Assembly: GCA_038363005.1 (NCBI GenBank)
Contig: JBBQBI010000002.1
Span: 248,001-312,000 of the forward strand
Direction: 5' to 3'
Length of the DNA stretch: 64,000 bases
From: JAKOWB01 sp038363005
GTDB taxonomy: Bacteria > Pseudomonadota > Alphaproteobacteria > Kiloniellales > JACOMY01
Part shown: in pieces, positions 25,896-34,635 of the stretch
Position numbering within the stretch: position 1 is the stretch's first letter
Layout: each line of letters begins with the position of its first letter
The notes under the pieces: generated by a model
Database searches by the model: none
What the model was told of the DNA's origin: nothing
Seen by the model: the letters and a program-made list of their open reading frames with translations, nothing else
Program-made: the position numbers and the translations under genes

Positions 25896-26150
25896 GGCCA
25901 ACCTCGTGCTAAAGGCGGGTGACCCTAACAGCGGGCGTCAATGAAAGCAATAATACCAATTAAACCCATGGAAATTAATGGATCTCCGCCGGCGACTCCA
26001 GGCGAAGTTTGCGCCTAGCCGCTGGCCAAAAGCTGAACCTGCCGAATCCGCACTGCCTCGCCGGCAAGCCTATCTGCCGTGATGGTGTAGGCCGCAATAG
26101 CCGCGCCGGCGCCGCCGCATTGCCTGTCTGGCGGGACGGCCATGATTCTG
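25896..26150 (-). promoter_or_regulatory. AT-rich leader of the HEPN cassette and adjoining featureless spacer
   Basis: About 80 bp upstream of 25895 are AT-rich (AATTAATTTCC, TTTAATTGGTATTATTGC read on the minus strand near 25940-25980), which should contain the cassette promoter; no clean -35/-10 pair could be fixed. The remainder (about 25985-26150) returns to high GC and holds no convincing gene, only a 42-codon minus-strand reading frame without recognisable features. Confidence 0.35.
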
Positions 26151-26180
26151 CCTCCCCCGCGCTGCGCGCAAGGGAGGGAG
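26151..26180 (-). terminator. Imperfect GC-rich hairpin after the epimerase gene
   Basis: CTCCCTCCC and GGGGGAGG arms around TTGCGCGCAGCGC on the minus strand, directly after the stop codon. It is related in composition to the REP-like palindromes. Confidence 0.4.
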
Positions 26181-27191
26181 TTACACCACCTGAAACCCCT
26201 TCACGTAGGGGTCGCGTTCGTCGAGGAAGATGGTGTTGAGGCCGGTCATGCGGGCCCAGCCCTCGATCGAGGGGATCATCCCCTTGTAGTTCCCGACCTG
26301 GGTCTCGGCCTCGACGCGGCCGCGGAACAGCGAGCCGATGATCGATTCGTGCACGAAGTCGTCGCCGACCTTGAGCTTCCCCTTGGCGTGCAGCTGCGCC
26401 ATGCGGGCCGAGGTGCCGGTGCCGCAGGGGCTGCGGTCGATTGCCTTCTCGCCGTAGAAGACGGCGTTGCGCGCCTGCGCCTCCGGATGCTTCGGCTGGC
26501 CGGTCCAGAGGATGTGGCTGACACCGCGAATGGTCTCGTTTTCCGGATGCACCGGCGTGACCTTCTCGTTCAGAAGGCGGCGCAGGATCGGCGACAGGCG
26601 CAGGATCTCGCCGGCGCTGACGTCCGCCAGGTCGCGGTAGTTCGCCTGCGGTTCCAGGATGGCGTAGTAGTTGCCGCCATAGCTGATGTCGAAGGTGAGC
26701 GGCCCGATGCCGGGGCAGTCGACCGTCACGCCCTCCAGCGCCAGGTAGCTGCCGACGTTGGTCAGGCGCACCGCCTCGACGAAATTCCCCACCTGGCGGT
26801 AGCGCGCCACCACCTTGCCGGCCGGCGTCTCCAGGTTCAGCACGCCCGGCTCCTTCGGCTGCACCAGGCCGCGCTCGACGGCGAAGGTGACCGTGCCGAT
26901 GGTGCCGTGGCCGCACATCGGCAGGCAGCCCGAGGTCTCGATATAGAGCACGCCGATGTCGCAGTCGGCGCGGGTCGGCGGATAGAGGATGGCGCCCGAC
27001 ATCATGTCGTGGCCGCGCGGTTCGAACATCAGGCCGGTGCGGATCCAGTCGTAGCGCGCCAGGAAATCCTGCCGCCGCTCGCTCATGGAATTGCCCCGCA
27101 GCGCCGGCCCGCCGCCGGCCACCAGCCGCACGGGATTGCCGCAGGTGTGGCCGTCGACGCAGAAGAAGGTGTTGGGGCGGATCTCGGACAT
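26181..27191 (-). CDS. Proline racemase family protein, probably 4-hydroxyproline 2-epimerase
   Basis: 336 aa from the ATG at 27191. The two catalytic Cys of the family are both present, in LPMCGHGTIG (about residue 93) and SPCGTGTSARMA (about 256); the related trans-3-hydroxyproline dehydratases replace the first with Ser or Thr. Length and VDGHTCGNPVRLV at the N terminus fit 4-hydroxyproline 2-epimerase, which converts trans-4-hydroxy-L-proline to cis-4-hydroxy-D-proline by proton exchange at the alpha carbon. The downstream oxidase, deaminase and dehydrogenase of that pathway are not in the window, so proline racemase remains possible. An in-frame ATG at 27239 is an alternative start. Confidence 0.85.
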   Translation of the reverse strand: MSEIRPNTFFCVDGHTCGNPVRLVAGGGPALRGNSMSERRQDFLARYDWIRTGLMFEPRGHDMMSGAILYPPTRADCDIGVLYIETSGCLPMCGHGTIGTVTFAVERGLVQPKEPGVLNLETPAGKVVARYRQVGNFVEAVRLTNVGSYLALEGVTVDCPGIGPLTFDISYGGNYYAILEPQANYRDLADVSAGEILRLSPILRRLLNEKVTPVHPENETIRGVSHILWTGQPKHPEAQARNAVFYGEKAIDRSPCGTGTSARMAQLHAKGKLKVGDDFVHESIIGSLFRGRVEAETQVGNYKGMIPSIEGWARMTGLNTIFLDERDPYVKGFQVV

Positions 27192-27253
27192 GGCCGGGAA
27201 GATGGCCGGACCGCGGGCGGAGGGCAATGGGGTGAGCATTGCGCCCGGGTCCA

Positions 27254-27282
27254 CCCTCTCCCTCTCCGGCAAGGGGGAGGGC
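27254..27282. repeat. REP-like imperfect palindrome
   Basis: CCCTCTCCCTCTCCGG followed by CAAGGGGGAGGGC, with the same purine/pyrimidine blocks as the REP-like copies at 2.5 and 18.9 kb but more degenerate. It lies between the divergent epimerase and amidohydrolase genes. Confidence 0.5.
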
Positions 27283-27319
27283 TAGCAAGACGGGTTCCGC
27301 CGGCTATAGTCCCCGCGCC

Positions 27320-28111
27320 ATGACCGCCCCGACTCCGCTCCTTGCGCCCGACGAGCCCGGCCCCGTCCGCCTCCTCAATCCTGCTGCGCCAGCCGCCTGC
27401 CTGCTGGTCTGTGACCACGCGGCGAACTTCATCCCGCGCTCGCTGGCGAACCTGGGCCTGGGCACGACGGAGCTGCGGCGCCACATCGCCTGGGACATCG
27501 GCGCCGCGGCGGTGACCGAACGCCTGTCGGCGCTGCTGCAGGCCACCGCGATCCTCAGCAACTTCTCGCGCCTGGTGGTCGACCCCAACCGCGAGCCGAC
27601 CGATCCCAGCTCCATGCCCCAGGTCAGCGACCGCACCGAGGTGCCTGGCAACCGCGGCCTGACGGCGGCGCAGCGCGAGCAGCGCCTGGCCACTTTTTTC
27701 CGCCCCTACCACGCGGTGCTGACGGCGGAGTTCGCCCGCCGCGCCGCCGCCGGGCGCATCACGCCGCTGGTCTCGATTCACTCCTTCACGCCGGTGATGG
27801 ACGGCTTCGTGCGGCCCTGGGAGATCGGCATCCTGTGGAACCAGGACGGCCGCCTGGCGCTGCCGATGCTGGAACTGCTGGCCGCCGCGGGCGTGCCGGT
27901 CGGCGACAACGAGCCCTATACCGGGCGCGACAACCACGGCTACACCACGCACACCCATGCCGACGCGGCCGGCCTGCCCAACGTGCTGATCGAAATCCGC
28001 CAGGACCTGATCGACTCTCCGCAGGGCGTGATCAAGTGGGCCGATATCCTGGCGCCGATCCTGGCGCAGTGCCTGGCCGATCCGGCATTGCTGACGCAGT
28101 GGCAGGGCTAG
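27320..28111 (+). CDS. N-formylglutamate amidohydrolase family protein
   Basis: 263 aa. Family motifs include LVCDHAANFIPRSL near the N terminus, LSNFSRLVVDPNRE, LVSIHSFTPVM and VLIEIRQDLI. In histidine degradation the related HutG type releases glutamate and formate from N-formylglutamate, but many members without other hut genes nearby act on unknown N-formyl amino acids. No hut genes are visible here. The start at 27320 follows the repeat-bearing spacer and lacks a strong Shine-Dalgarno (CCCCGCGCC). Cytoplasmic. Confidence 0.85.
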   Translation: MTAPTPLLAPDEPGPVRLLNPAAPAACLLVCDHAANFIPRSLANLGLGTTELRRHIAWDIGAAAVTERLSALLQATAILSNFSRLVVDPNREPTDPSSMPQVSDRTEVPGNRGLTAAQREQRLATFFRPYHAVLTAEFARRAAAGRITPLVSIHSFTPVMDGFVRPWEIGILWNQDGRLALPMLELLAAAGVPVGDNEPYTGRDNHGYTTHTHADAAGLPNVLIEIRQDLIDSPQGVIKWADILAPILAQCLADPALLTQWQG

Positions 28112-28118
28112 GCGCCCT

Positions 28119-28242
28119 TGGCACATCCTTCGAGACGCCGGGCTCCGCCCGGCTCCTCAGGATGAGGTCGTTGCAAAAGGAATCAATTGCTCTGCTCTCA
28201 TCCTGAGGAGGGCGCGGCAGCGCCCGTCTCGAAGGATGTGCC
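28119..28242. repeat. 124-bp inverted repeat pair between convergent genes
   Basis: TGGCACATCCTTCGAGACG begins the left arm (28119) and its exact complement CGTCTCGAAGGATGTGCCA ends the right arm (28242). Inner arms CCTCAGGATGAG and CTCATCCTGAGG also pair. Each half carries its own small hairpin (GGGCTCCGCCC; GGGCGCGGCAGCGCCC). This looks like two head-to-head copies of a dispersed intergenic element, and it could stop transcription from both sides. Confidence 0.8.
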
Positions 28243-28256
28243 AGAGGCTCCGGCCG

Positions 28257-29594
28257 CTACAGAAAGTGCTTCGGCACCAGGTTCTTCGCCCTGGCCTCGC
28301 GCGCCAGGTCCTCGCGGAAGTCCGGGTGGGCGATGCCGATCAGCGCCTTCGCGCGCTCGGCCACCGCCATGCCCTTCAGGTTCACGATGCCGTACTCGGT
28401 GACCACGTACATGGTGTCGGTGCGCGGCGTGGTGACCACATTGCCCGGCGTCAGGCCGACGACGATGCGGCTCTGCTTCTGCCCGCCCTTACCCTTGTCG
28501 TAGGTCGAGGAGAAGCACATGAAGGACTTGCCGCCCTTGGAAGCATAGGCGCCGCGCACGAACTGCAGCTGCCCGCCGGTGCCGCTGATGTGGCGATGGC
28601 CGTCGCTCTCCGATGCGGCCTGGCCCTGCAGGTCCAGCTGCGTGGTGTTGTTGACCGACACCACCTTGTCGTTCTGCATGATGTTGTGCGGCAGGTTGGT
28701 GTAGTCGACCGGATAGGTTTCCAGCGCCTTGTTGTCGTGCAGGAACTCGTACTGCCGCTTCGATCCGGCGGCGAAGGTGTAGGTCATCACGCCGGGGTTC
28801 AGCGTCTTGCGCGCGTTGGTGACGATGCCGGCCTCGTAGAGGTCGATGATGCCGTCGACCAGCATCTCGGTGTGGATGCCGAGGTCCTTGACCCCGGCGT
28901 CCTTCAGGGTGGTGCAGACGGCGTTCGGCATGGCGCCGATGCCGATCTGCAGGCAGGCGCCGTCCGCCACCTCGGCGGCTATGTGGTTGGCGATGGTGCG
29001 GTCGATCTCGGTCGGCGGCGGGTTGGCGATCTCCGGCGCGCCGGGGTTGTCGCCATGGATGACATAGTCGACCTGGCTCTCGTGCACGCCGTTGTCTGGC
29101 CCGTGGCAGTAGGGCAGCTTCTCGTCAACTTCGACGATGATCAGCCGGGCGCGCTCCAGCACCGCGCCGTGATAGGTGCAGGCGCCGCTGAAGTTGTAGT
29201 AGCCGCGCGCATCCTTCGGGCAGCACTTGAAGACGGCGACGGCGACGGGATCGATGAAGCGGCGATAGAAGTCCGGCGCCTCGCCGAAGTTCATCGGGAT
29301 GTAGTTGCTGAGGCCGCCGTCGTGCTGCCGCCGGTCATAGCCGGAGAAGTGCCAGTTGAACCACTGGAAGTGTTTGCCCTCGCGGTCGACCTCGATGACC
29401 TGGCGCGGCCGCAACGACAGCGCGGCGCGGATCTTCACCTGCTCCAGCTGGTCCTTGCGCGCCGCCAGCGCGCGGTCGAAGGCCTCCGGCTGGCCGATGC
29501 CGAAGCCGTAGTCGACCCAGTCGCCGCTGTTCACCAGCGCCGCCGCCGCCTCGGCCGAGATCACTTCGGCGCGCTTGCCACTGCCACTGTCCAT
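28257..29594 (-). CDS. Acetyl-CoA hydrolase / CoA-transferase family protein
   Basis: 445 aa with both halves of the AcetylCoA_hydrolase fold: VDYGFGIGQPEAFDRAL at the N terminus, QIGIGAMPNAV, the catalytic-Glu region LGIHTEMLVDGIIDLYEAG and the C-terminal VTEYGIVNLKGMAVAERAKALI. Members interconvert acyl-CoAs and free acids (acetate, succinate, butyrate or propionate); the length and motifs are closest to the butyryl-CoA:acetate or succinyl-CoA:acetate transferases. The start at 29594 is 12 bp after the upstream membrane-protein stop, so it may be the last gene of that operon. The exact acyl donor is not predictable. Confidence 0.88.
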   Translation of the reverse strand: MDSGSGKRAEVISAEAAAALVNSGDWVDYGFGIGQPEAFDRALAARKDQLEQVKIRAALSLRPRQVIEVDREGKHFQWFNWHFSGYDRRQHDGGLSNYIPMNFGEAPDFYRRFIDPVAVAVFKCCPKDARGYYNFSGACTYHGAVLERARLIIVEVDEKLPYCHGPDNGVHESQVDYVIHGDNPGAPEIANPPPTEIDRTIANHIAAEVADGACLQIGIGAMPNAVCTTLKDAGVKDLGIHTEMLVDGIIDLYEAGIVTNARKTLNPGVMTYTFAAGSKRQYEFLHDNKALETYPVDYTNLPHNIMQNDKVVSVNNTTQLDLQGQAASESDGHRHISGTGGQLQFVRGAYASKGGKSFMCFSSTYDKGKGGQKQSRIVVGLTPGNVVTTPRTDTMYVVTEYGIVNLKGMAVAERAKALIGIAHPDFREDLAREARAKNLVPKHFL

Positions 29595-29606
29595 TTTGCT
29601 TCGTCC

Positions 29607-31385
29607 CTAGTCCGGCGTTTTGCCGGAGGGTAATGCCGTGAAGCCGGCGACGTCGAGGGCGGCGGCATCGATGGTGCAAACCGCGCCCAGCGCGAAGTCA
29701 CGGCAGCTGGCGAGGAATCCGGGGTCGGCGATGCCGCGCAGCCCTTCGATACCGTCCCGCAGGTAGTAGAGTTCACCTGGCTGCGGGGGCGCCGCCGTCA
29801 AGGCCGCGGTGACCGCCGGGCAATCCATCGCCGGCGGCCGGCCGAGGTAGTAGGAGTTGACCGGCCGGCCGGCCTCGATCGCCAGGTAGGAGAGCGCCTG
29901 GCCGATCTCGCGGTTCGGCGCGCGGCAGTGATAGGGCGGCACCACCAGGATTGTCCGGTGTGCTGCCACCAGCGGGCGCCAGATTGCCGGGTCGAGCAGG
30001 GCCTCCTGCGGCGCATTGAGCTGCCACCAGGCGCGCCAGTGCCAGGGCCAGGCGTCGGCCGCCTGCAAGGTCGCACCCAGCAGCAGGAGCGCGGCGGCGA
30101 GGCGGCGCGGCCGGGCGGCGGCGCTGGCCAGGCCCAGTGCCAGCAGCAGATAGGCGAGCGGCCAGAAGAAGCGGCCGCTGGAGCGGAACTGCTGCAGCAG
30201 ATCCGGCGGCTCCGGCAGAGTGAACCAGCGGCCATAGGCCAGCCAGACATCGTTGGAGAGCGCGAAGGCGCCAAGTCCCACCACCGCCAGCGTGACGCCG
30301 CCGCGGCCGGCCAGCAGACTGCCCAGCCGCCGTGGTTGCGCCAGCGCCAGCAGGGCCAATAGCAGCAGGCCGGCGCCGAGGTAGTTGTAGCCCTCGTACT
30401 GGCCGCCAGTGGCGTCGACCATGTCGGCCAGCGAGCGCCAGGGGTGGCCCAGGCTGTCGAGGGGCGCCTGGTTGTGGTTCGGCGGGTTGACGAAGCGGTC
30501 GGCGAAGCCCGGCCAAAGTCCGCTGACCTGCGGTATCACCGGCGAGACCAGGTTCATCGAGTAGTGGCCGAAGCCGCTGCGCTCCGCCGCGCCGTCGATC
30601 CTGCCGTAGCCGGTTGCCTGGAACAGCAGCGCCACCCCGGCCAGCCAGGCCAGGGCGCCGAGCAGCAGGCGCCGGCGGGGCGGGCCGCCGTCCTGCCTGC
30701 CCTGCCACAGGCGGTCGAGCCAGGCGCCGGCGAGCGGCCCGGTGGCCATGACGAAGGCATAGGCGTTGAGCCAGAGCTCCGCCCAGGCAAAGAGCGCCAG
30801 CAGTATCAGGCGCCGCGTGCCGCGCTCCGGATCCCGGCTGCCGAGCGCCAGCGCCAGCGCCAGGGTGATTTGCCATTGCGCCTGCAGCGCGACGTGGCCG
30901 AAGGCGAAGTGGAAGGCCGGCAGCGACAAGGCCATGACGCCACCGGCCAGCAGGGGCAGCCAGCCCTGTACATCCAGGCAGCGCAGCAGGTAGGCGAAGG
31001 CCACGGGTTGCAGCACATAGGACAGGAAGATCCAGATGCCCAGGGCGGCCGGCACCCGGTCGGTCAGGCTGTGCCACAGCTTGGCCAGCAGCGCGAGCAG
31101 CGGCAGGCTGTCGGTTTCGAACAGCGATACGCCGTCCGGCGCGTTCGGCAGCGAGGCGTGGAAGGGTGGCCAGTGCCAGGGCTCGACAACAAAGGCCCGC
31201 AGCGCGCCCTGGTACTGGTTCATGTCGCCCGTCGGCAGCACTAGGGGGCCGGCGGTGCCGTCCAGCAGGCCGAGCGGGGCGACGGCAATGGCGTATGCAA
31301 GCCCCAGCAGCCACGGCAGTGCCCCGCCCCAGTCTTGTCGCCACAGAAACTGCCGCACGCTTGTCCCCCACGTACCGTCGATCAC
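29607..31385 (-). CDS. Large multispanning membrane protein, paralogue B (GT-C-like / DUF6311-like)
   Basis: 592 aa with a dozen or so hydrophobic segments. It is aligned in plan with the gene immediately upstream: both have PLGxLDG near residue 40, VxEPWHWPPF, LPNAP or LLNAP, PFVPQMSGLWP- or PVIPQVSGLWP-like text, QYEGYxxxGxGL, and LxxFRSSGRFxWPLxYLL. This overall look is that of polytopic GT-C-like glycosyltransferases or DUF6311 proteins that act on lipid-linked sugars, but no catalytic motif was confirmed. Start GTG at 31385; a GTG at 31358 with GGGGGAC ahead of it is an alternative. It lies 18 bp downstream of its paralogue. Confidence 0.75.
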   Translation of the reverse strand: MIDGTWGTSVRQFLWRQDWGGALPWLLGLAYAIAVAPLGLLDGTAGPLVLPTGDMNQYQGALRAFVVEPWHWPPFHASLPNAPDGVSLFETDSLPLLALLAKLWHSLTDRVPAALGIWIFLSYVLQPVAFAYLLRCLDVQGWLPLLAGGVMALSLPAFHFAFGHVALQAQWQITLALALALGSRDPERGTRRLILLALFAWAELWLNAYAFVMATGPLAGAWLDRLWQGRQDGGPPRRRLLLGALAWLAGVALLFQATGYGRIDGAAERSGFGHYSMNLVSPVIPQVSGLWPGFADRFVNPPNHNQAPLDSLGHPWRSLADMVDATGGQYEGYNYLGAGLLLLALLALAQPRRLGSLLAGRGGVTLAVVGLGAFALSNDVWLAYGRWFTLPEPPDLLQQFRSSGRFFWPLAYLLLALGLASAAARPRRLAAALLLLGATLQAADAWPWHWRAWWQLNAPQEALLDPAIWRPLVAAHRTILVVPPYHCRAPNREIGQALSYLAIEAGRPVNSYYLGRPPAMDCPAVTAALTAAPPQPGELYYLRDGIEGLRGIADPGFLASCRDFALGAVCTIDAAALDVAGFTALPSGKTPD

Positions 31386-31403
31386 ACTCGTCGATGCCCA
31401 GCG

Positions 31404-33146
31404 CTACGGCAATCCGGGTGGCCGCAATCCCGCTGCCTCCAGCTCCGCCCAGAAAGGTGAGCAGATATAGCCCTGCTCGAAGGGCCGGCAGGTCGCTGCC
31501 AGCGCCTCGGGCAGCAGCCGGTACTGGACCTCGACCCAGGCGCCCATCAACACCAGCAGCGTGCCGGGCGCCGGTCGCAGGCCGGGCAGCGCCAGGGCGT
31601 GGCCAGCGCAGCCGGAGTCTTGATGGCGGCCCAGGTACATGGTGTTGCTGGGGCGCCCGACGGCGGCGGCGTGGAACACCAGCTGCAGCGTCGCATCCCA
31701 GGCCCCGCCGTGGCACTGCAGCGGCGGCTCGATCCGCAGCGCTGTGTGGCGCTGGATCAGCGGCCGCCAAAGCACCGGGTCGAAGATCTCGGCGCGGTCG
31801 GCGCGCAGCGCGCGCCACAGCCGGTCGTACCACAGCCGTGCATCGGCCAGCTGCACCAGTGCCAGCAGCACCAGCAGCCCAGCGGCCCAGCGCCTGGGCG
31901 CGGCGCGGCCGACCTCCTGTCGCGCGACGCCGGCTACCGCCAGCGCCGCCGCCAGATAGAGGAGCGGCCAGACGAAACGGCCGCTGGAGCGGAAGTTGGT
32001 CAGCACCCGTGGCACGAAGTCGATGTGGAACCAGGGGCCATAGGCGACCCAGGCCACCGGACCCAGGGCGAAGAAGGCCATGGCCAGCACCGCCAGCAGC
32101 AGCGGCCAGTGGCGTGCCAGCAGGCCGGGCAGGGCGCGCCGGTTCAGCAGGGCTGCCAGCAGCAGCAGCGGCCAGAGGCCGAAACCGAACCAGCCATAGC
32201 CCTCGTACTGGCCGTTGGTGGCATCGATCACGTCGCCCACCGGGCCATAGGGCCGCAGCAGCGCGACGTCGTGCCAGTCGGCCATGGCGCGGTGTCCCGG
32301 CGTCCAGATAAGGCGGCCGAAGTCGGGCCACAGGCCGCTCATCTGCGGCACGAAGGGCGACAGCAGGTTCATGCCGAAAATCTGATAGCCGGCGAGCGGC
32401 TGCTCGACCTCGAAGTAGCCGAGCAACGCCATGCTGCCGGCGCAGGCCACCAGCCAGGCGGCCAGCCCGCCCAGCGCCTGCCACCAGGCCAGCCGGGACC
32501 GCAGCGCCTGTCCGGCCAGTAGCAGCACCAGCAGGCCGGCGTTCATGGCGAAGAGGTAGGCATGCACAAAAAGGCAGCCGAGCGTCAGCAGCGCCAGCCA
32601 TGGCAGCGGCCGGCGCGGATCGGCGGCGCGCCCGGCCTCCACCGCGAAGGCCAGGCCGTAGAGCAGCAGGAAGTGACCGTTCAGCGCCGAGTGGCCGAAG
32701 CGCCAGAGGAACCAGGAGCAGGCCAGGGCGATGCAGGCGCCGACGGCCAGCGGTAGCCAGTTGGTCACTCCCAGCGCGCGCAGCAGCCGCGCCATGGCGA
32801 CCGGCTGCAGGACATAGAGCGCGACGATCCACCAACCCAGCACCGGCACCTCGAGGCCGGTGAGGCTGAGCAGGATCTTGGCCAGGAAGCTGGGGCCCGG
32901 CAGCGCGTCGACGAAGACCAGAGCGGTGCCGGCGGGCGCGTTCAGCAGCCCGGTCTGGAAGGGCGGCCAGTGCCAGGGTTCGTGCAGATAGGCCAGCACG
33001 CCGGTCTGGTGCTGCAGGAAATCCGCCTGCGGGCGCAGCAGCAGTGGCGCGCTGCCGTCCAGATAGCCGAGCGGCACCATCGCCAGGGCGAAGGTCAGGC
33101 CGATCAGCCACGGCAGCCAGCGCGCCATCCCGGAAACCTGTGCCAC
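31404..33146 (-). CDS. Large multispanning membrane protein, paralogue A (GT-C-like / DUF6311-like)
   Basis: 580 aa with many hydrophobic helices and the same conserved extracytoplasmic loops as paralogue B (HEPWHWPPFQTGLLNAP; NLLSPFVPQMSGLWPDFG; NFRSSGRFVWPLLYLA). The C-terminal soluble part has paired Cys (GAWDATLQ then DSGCAGH), perhaps a periplasmic domain. Start GTG at 33146, with an ATG seven codons in (33128) equally possible. It is first in a tight minus-strand series with paralogue B and the CoA-transferase. Function unknown; surface glycan assembly is a reasonable guess from the family look. Confidence 0.75.
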   Translation of the reverse strand: MAQVSGMARWLPWLIGLTFALAMVPLGYLDGSAPLLLRPQADFLQHQTGVLAYLHEPWHWPPFQTGLLNAPAGTALVFVDALPGPSFLAKILLSLTGLEVPVLGWWIVALYVLQPVAMARLLRALGVTNWLPLAVGACIALACSWFLWRFGHSALNGHFLLLYGLAFAVEAGRAADPRRPLPWLALLTLGCLFVHAYLFAMNAGLLVLLLAGQALRSRLAWWQALGGLAAWLVACAGSMALLGYFEVEQPLAGYQIFGMNLLSPFVPQMSGLWPDFGRLIWTPGHRAMADWHDVALLRPYGPVGDVIDATNGQYEGYGWFGFGLWPLLLLAALLNRRALPGLLARHWPLLLAVLAMAFFALGPVAWVAYGPWFHIDFVPRVLTNFRSSGRFVWPLLYLAAALAVAGVARQEVGRAAPRRWAAGLLVLLALVQLADARLWYDRLWRALRADRAEIFDPVLWRPLIQRHTALRIEPPLQCHGGAWDATLQLVFHAAAVGRPSNTMYLGRHQDSGCAGHALALPGLRPAPGTLLVLMGAWVEVQYRLLPEALAATCRPFEQGYICSPFWAELEAAGLRPPGLP

Positions 33147-33296
33147 CCCGTCACCCGCTGGTCCTTGCAGCGGCCATCCTTATCACGCGGATCGCGTGCG
33201 CCGCCAAGCCGCGTACGTCCGTAGGCCGCCGCCTTGCGGTCGACGCGCCGGCGGCCTACCTAGAAGGGGCGCCGGATCGCCGCAGGAGAGCAGACC

Positions 33297-33590
33297 ATGG
33301 ACGACAAGACCCGCACCGAACTGGAGGCCGCCGCCTTTCGCCGCCTGGTCGAGCATCTGCGCCAGCGCACCGACGTGCAGAACATCGACCTGATGAACTT
33401 GGCCGGTTTCTGCCGCAACTGCCTGGGCAACTGGTACGCTGAGGCGGCGCAGGGCAAGGGCCTGGAGATGAGCCGCGACGAGGGCCGCGAGGCGGTCTAT
33501 GGCATGCCCTATGCCGAGTGGAAGGCGAAGCACCAGACCGCGGCCACGCCGGCGCAGCAGGCCGATCTGGCCAAGAGCCACAAGCACTAG
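33297..33590 (+). CDS. DUF1244 family protein
   Basis: 97 aa, soluble, helical. It carries the family core VQNIDLMNLAGFCRNCLGNWY followed by GREAVYGMPYAEWKAKHQ, which defines DUF1244, with a CxxC in FCRNC. The family is frequent in alpha- and gammaproteobacteria with no assigned function. GCAGGAGAG at 33285-33290 is a good ribosome site. It precedes gapR, separated by 114 bp. Confidence 0.9.
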   Translation: MDDKTRTELEAAAFRRLVEHLRQRTDVQNIDLMNLAGFCRNCLGNWYAEAAQGKGLEMSRDEGREAVYGMPYAEWKAKHQTAATPAQQADLAKSHKH

Positions 33591-33704
33591 CGGGCGTCCC
33601 GTCCCCGTTATCCAAGCTATCCACAGGGCCGACCGGTTGCGGCGCCGTGGTGTCGGCGGCTAGCGTCGCCGGTTCGACGTCCGTTCCCGCAGGAGTGAGA
33701 AAAA

Positions 33705-34046
33705 ATGGCGCAGCAGCGCAACAAGAAGCAGCCCGGTGCGCAGCGCGCCATGGCGGAGCAGGCCGGCGCCGGCCTGGAAGCGAAGAGCGCCGGCCAGGCG
33801 GTCGAGGCCGCCGGCATCGCCGCCGATCGCCTGCGCTCGCTGGTCGAGCGCATCGAGCGCCTGGAGGAAGAGAAGAAGACCCTGGGCGACGACATCAAGG
33901 AGGTCTATGCCGAGGCCAAGGGTGCCGGCTTCGACACCAAGATCATGCGTCAGGTCATCCGCCTGCGGAAAATGGAGAGCGACGACCGGCAGGAGCAGGA
34001 GACGCTGCTCGACCTCTACAAGCAGGCCCTGGGCATGCTGAACTGA
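33705..34046 (+). CDS. gapR: GapR-type nucleoid-associated protein (DUF2312)
   Basis: 113 aa. The C-terminal three quarters match DUF2312: LRSLVERIERLEEEKKTLGD, DIKEVYAEAKGAGFDTKIMR and QVIRLRKMESDDRQEQETLLDLY. In Caulobacter GapR forms a clamp on overtwisted DNA ahead of replication and transcription forks. The N terminus here is a basic, Ala/Gln-rich tail (about 30 residues) that is probably disordered. A strong GCAGGAGTG precedes the start. The GNAT gene follows 14 bp after its stop. Confidence 0.92.
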   Translation: MAQQRNKKQPGAQRAMAEQAGAGLEAKSAGQAVEAAGIAADRLRSLVERIERLEEEKKTLGDDIKEVYAEAKGAGFDTKIMRQVIRLRKMESDDRQEQETLLDLYKQALGMLN

Positions 34047-34060
34047 GTGGGGCCGGCGGC

Positions 34061-34531
34061 GTGACGACGATCCGCGCCGCCCGTCCCGACGACCTGGAGC
34101 GCCTGGTCCCGCTGTTCGCCGCGCTGGCCCGGCACTATCAGCAGACGCAACTGGCGCCCGACCTGTTGCGCCGGCGCATCGTCGCCGGCCTGTTCGAGGC
34201 CATCCCGCGCGCGCGGCTGCTGCTGGCCGAAGCCAGTGGGCAGGGCCAGGGCTTCCTGACCTGGAACACCAGCTTCCCCGGCCCCGACATGGGGTGCCGT
34301 CTGGTGATCGAAGACCTCTTCGTACTGCCCGCGTTGCGTGGCCTGGGCATCGGCCAGGCCCTGCTGCGGGCGGCGGCCCTGCAGGCACGCGACCTGGGCG
34401 CGGCCGAGCTGTCGTGGCTGACCGAGGCGGCGAACCTCGACGCGCAGCGGTTCTACCAGCGGCTGGGCGCCAGGCATCACGACGAGAAGCGGGTCTATCG
34501 CGTCGCCACCGCAGAGTTGCTCAAGGACTAG
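34061..34531 (+). CDS. GNAT family N-acetyltransferase
   Basis: 156 aa from a GTG at 34061. TTIRAARPDDLERLVPLFAAL is the N-terminal strand-helix, VIEDLFVLPALRGLGIGQAL contains the acetyl-CoA pyrophosphate loop (R-G-L-G-I-G), and LDAQRFYQRLGARHHD is the C-terminal motif. The acceptor is unknown. It may be co-transcribed with gapR given the short gap. The long in-frame extension upstream overlaps gapR in another frame and is rejected. Confidence 0.88.
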   Translation: MTTIRAARPDDLERLVPLFAALARHYQQTQLAPDLLRRRIVAGLFEAIPRARLLLAEASGQGQGFLTWNTSFPGPDMGCRLVIEDLFVLPALRGLGIGQALLRAAALQARDLGAAELSWLTEAANLDAQRFYQRLGARHHDEKRVYRVATAELLKD

Positions 34532-34635
34532 GCAGCCGCGCGCCCTGCACATGCAGGCGCCACATGCCGCCATGGCGAGGTCGCGCGTGCCTTGCGCCCG
34601 ACTTGCGCCTAGGAGGTGTGACGAGGAGACCGCCC

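Noticed and set aside
29773..33111. A 1112-codon stop-free minus-strand reading frame across both large membrane-protein genes
   Set aside because: It is in another frame of two convincing paralogous genes, is Arg/Ala/Gly-rich without family motifs, and spans the gap between them; long open shadows are expected at this GC content.
33518..34060. Long upstream extension of the GNAT gene
   Set aside because: It overlaps DUF1244 and gapR in another frame; GTG at 34061 begins the acetyltransferase fold.
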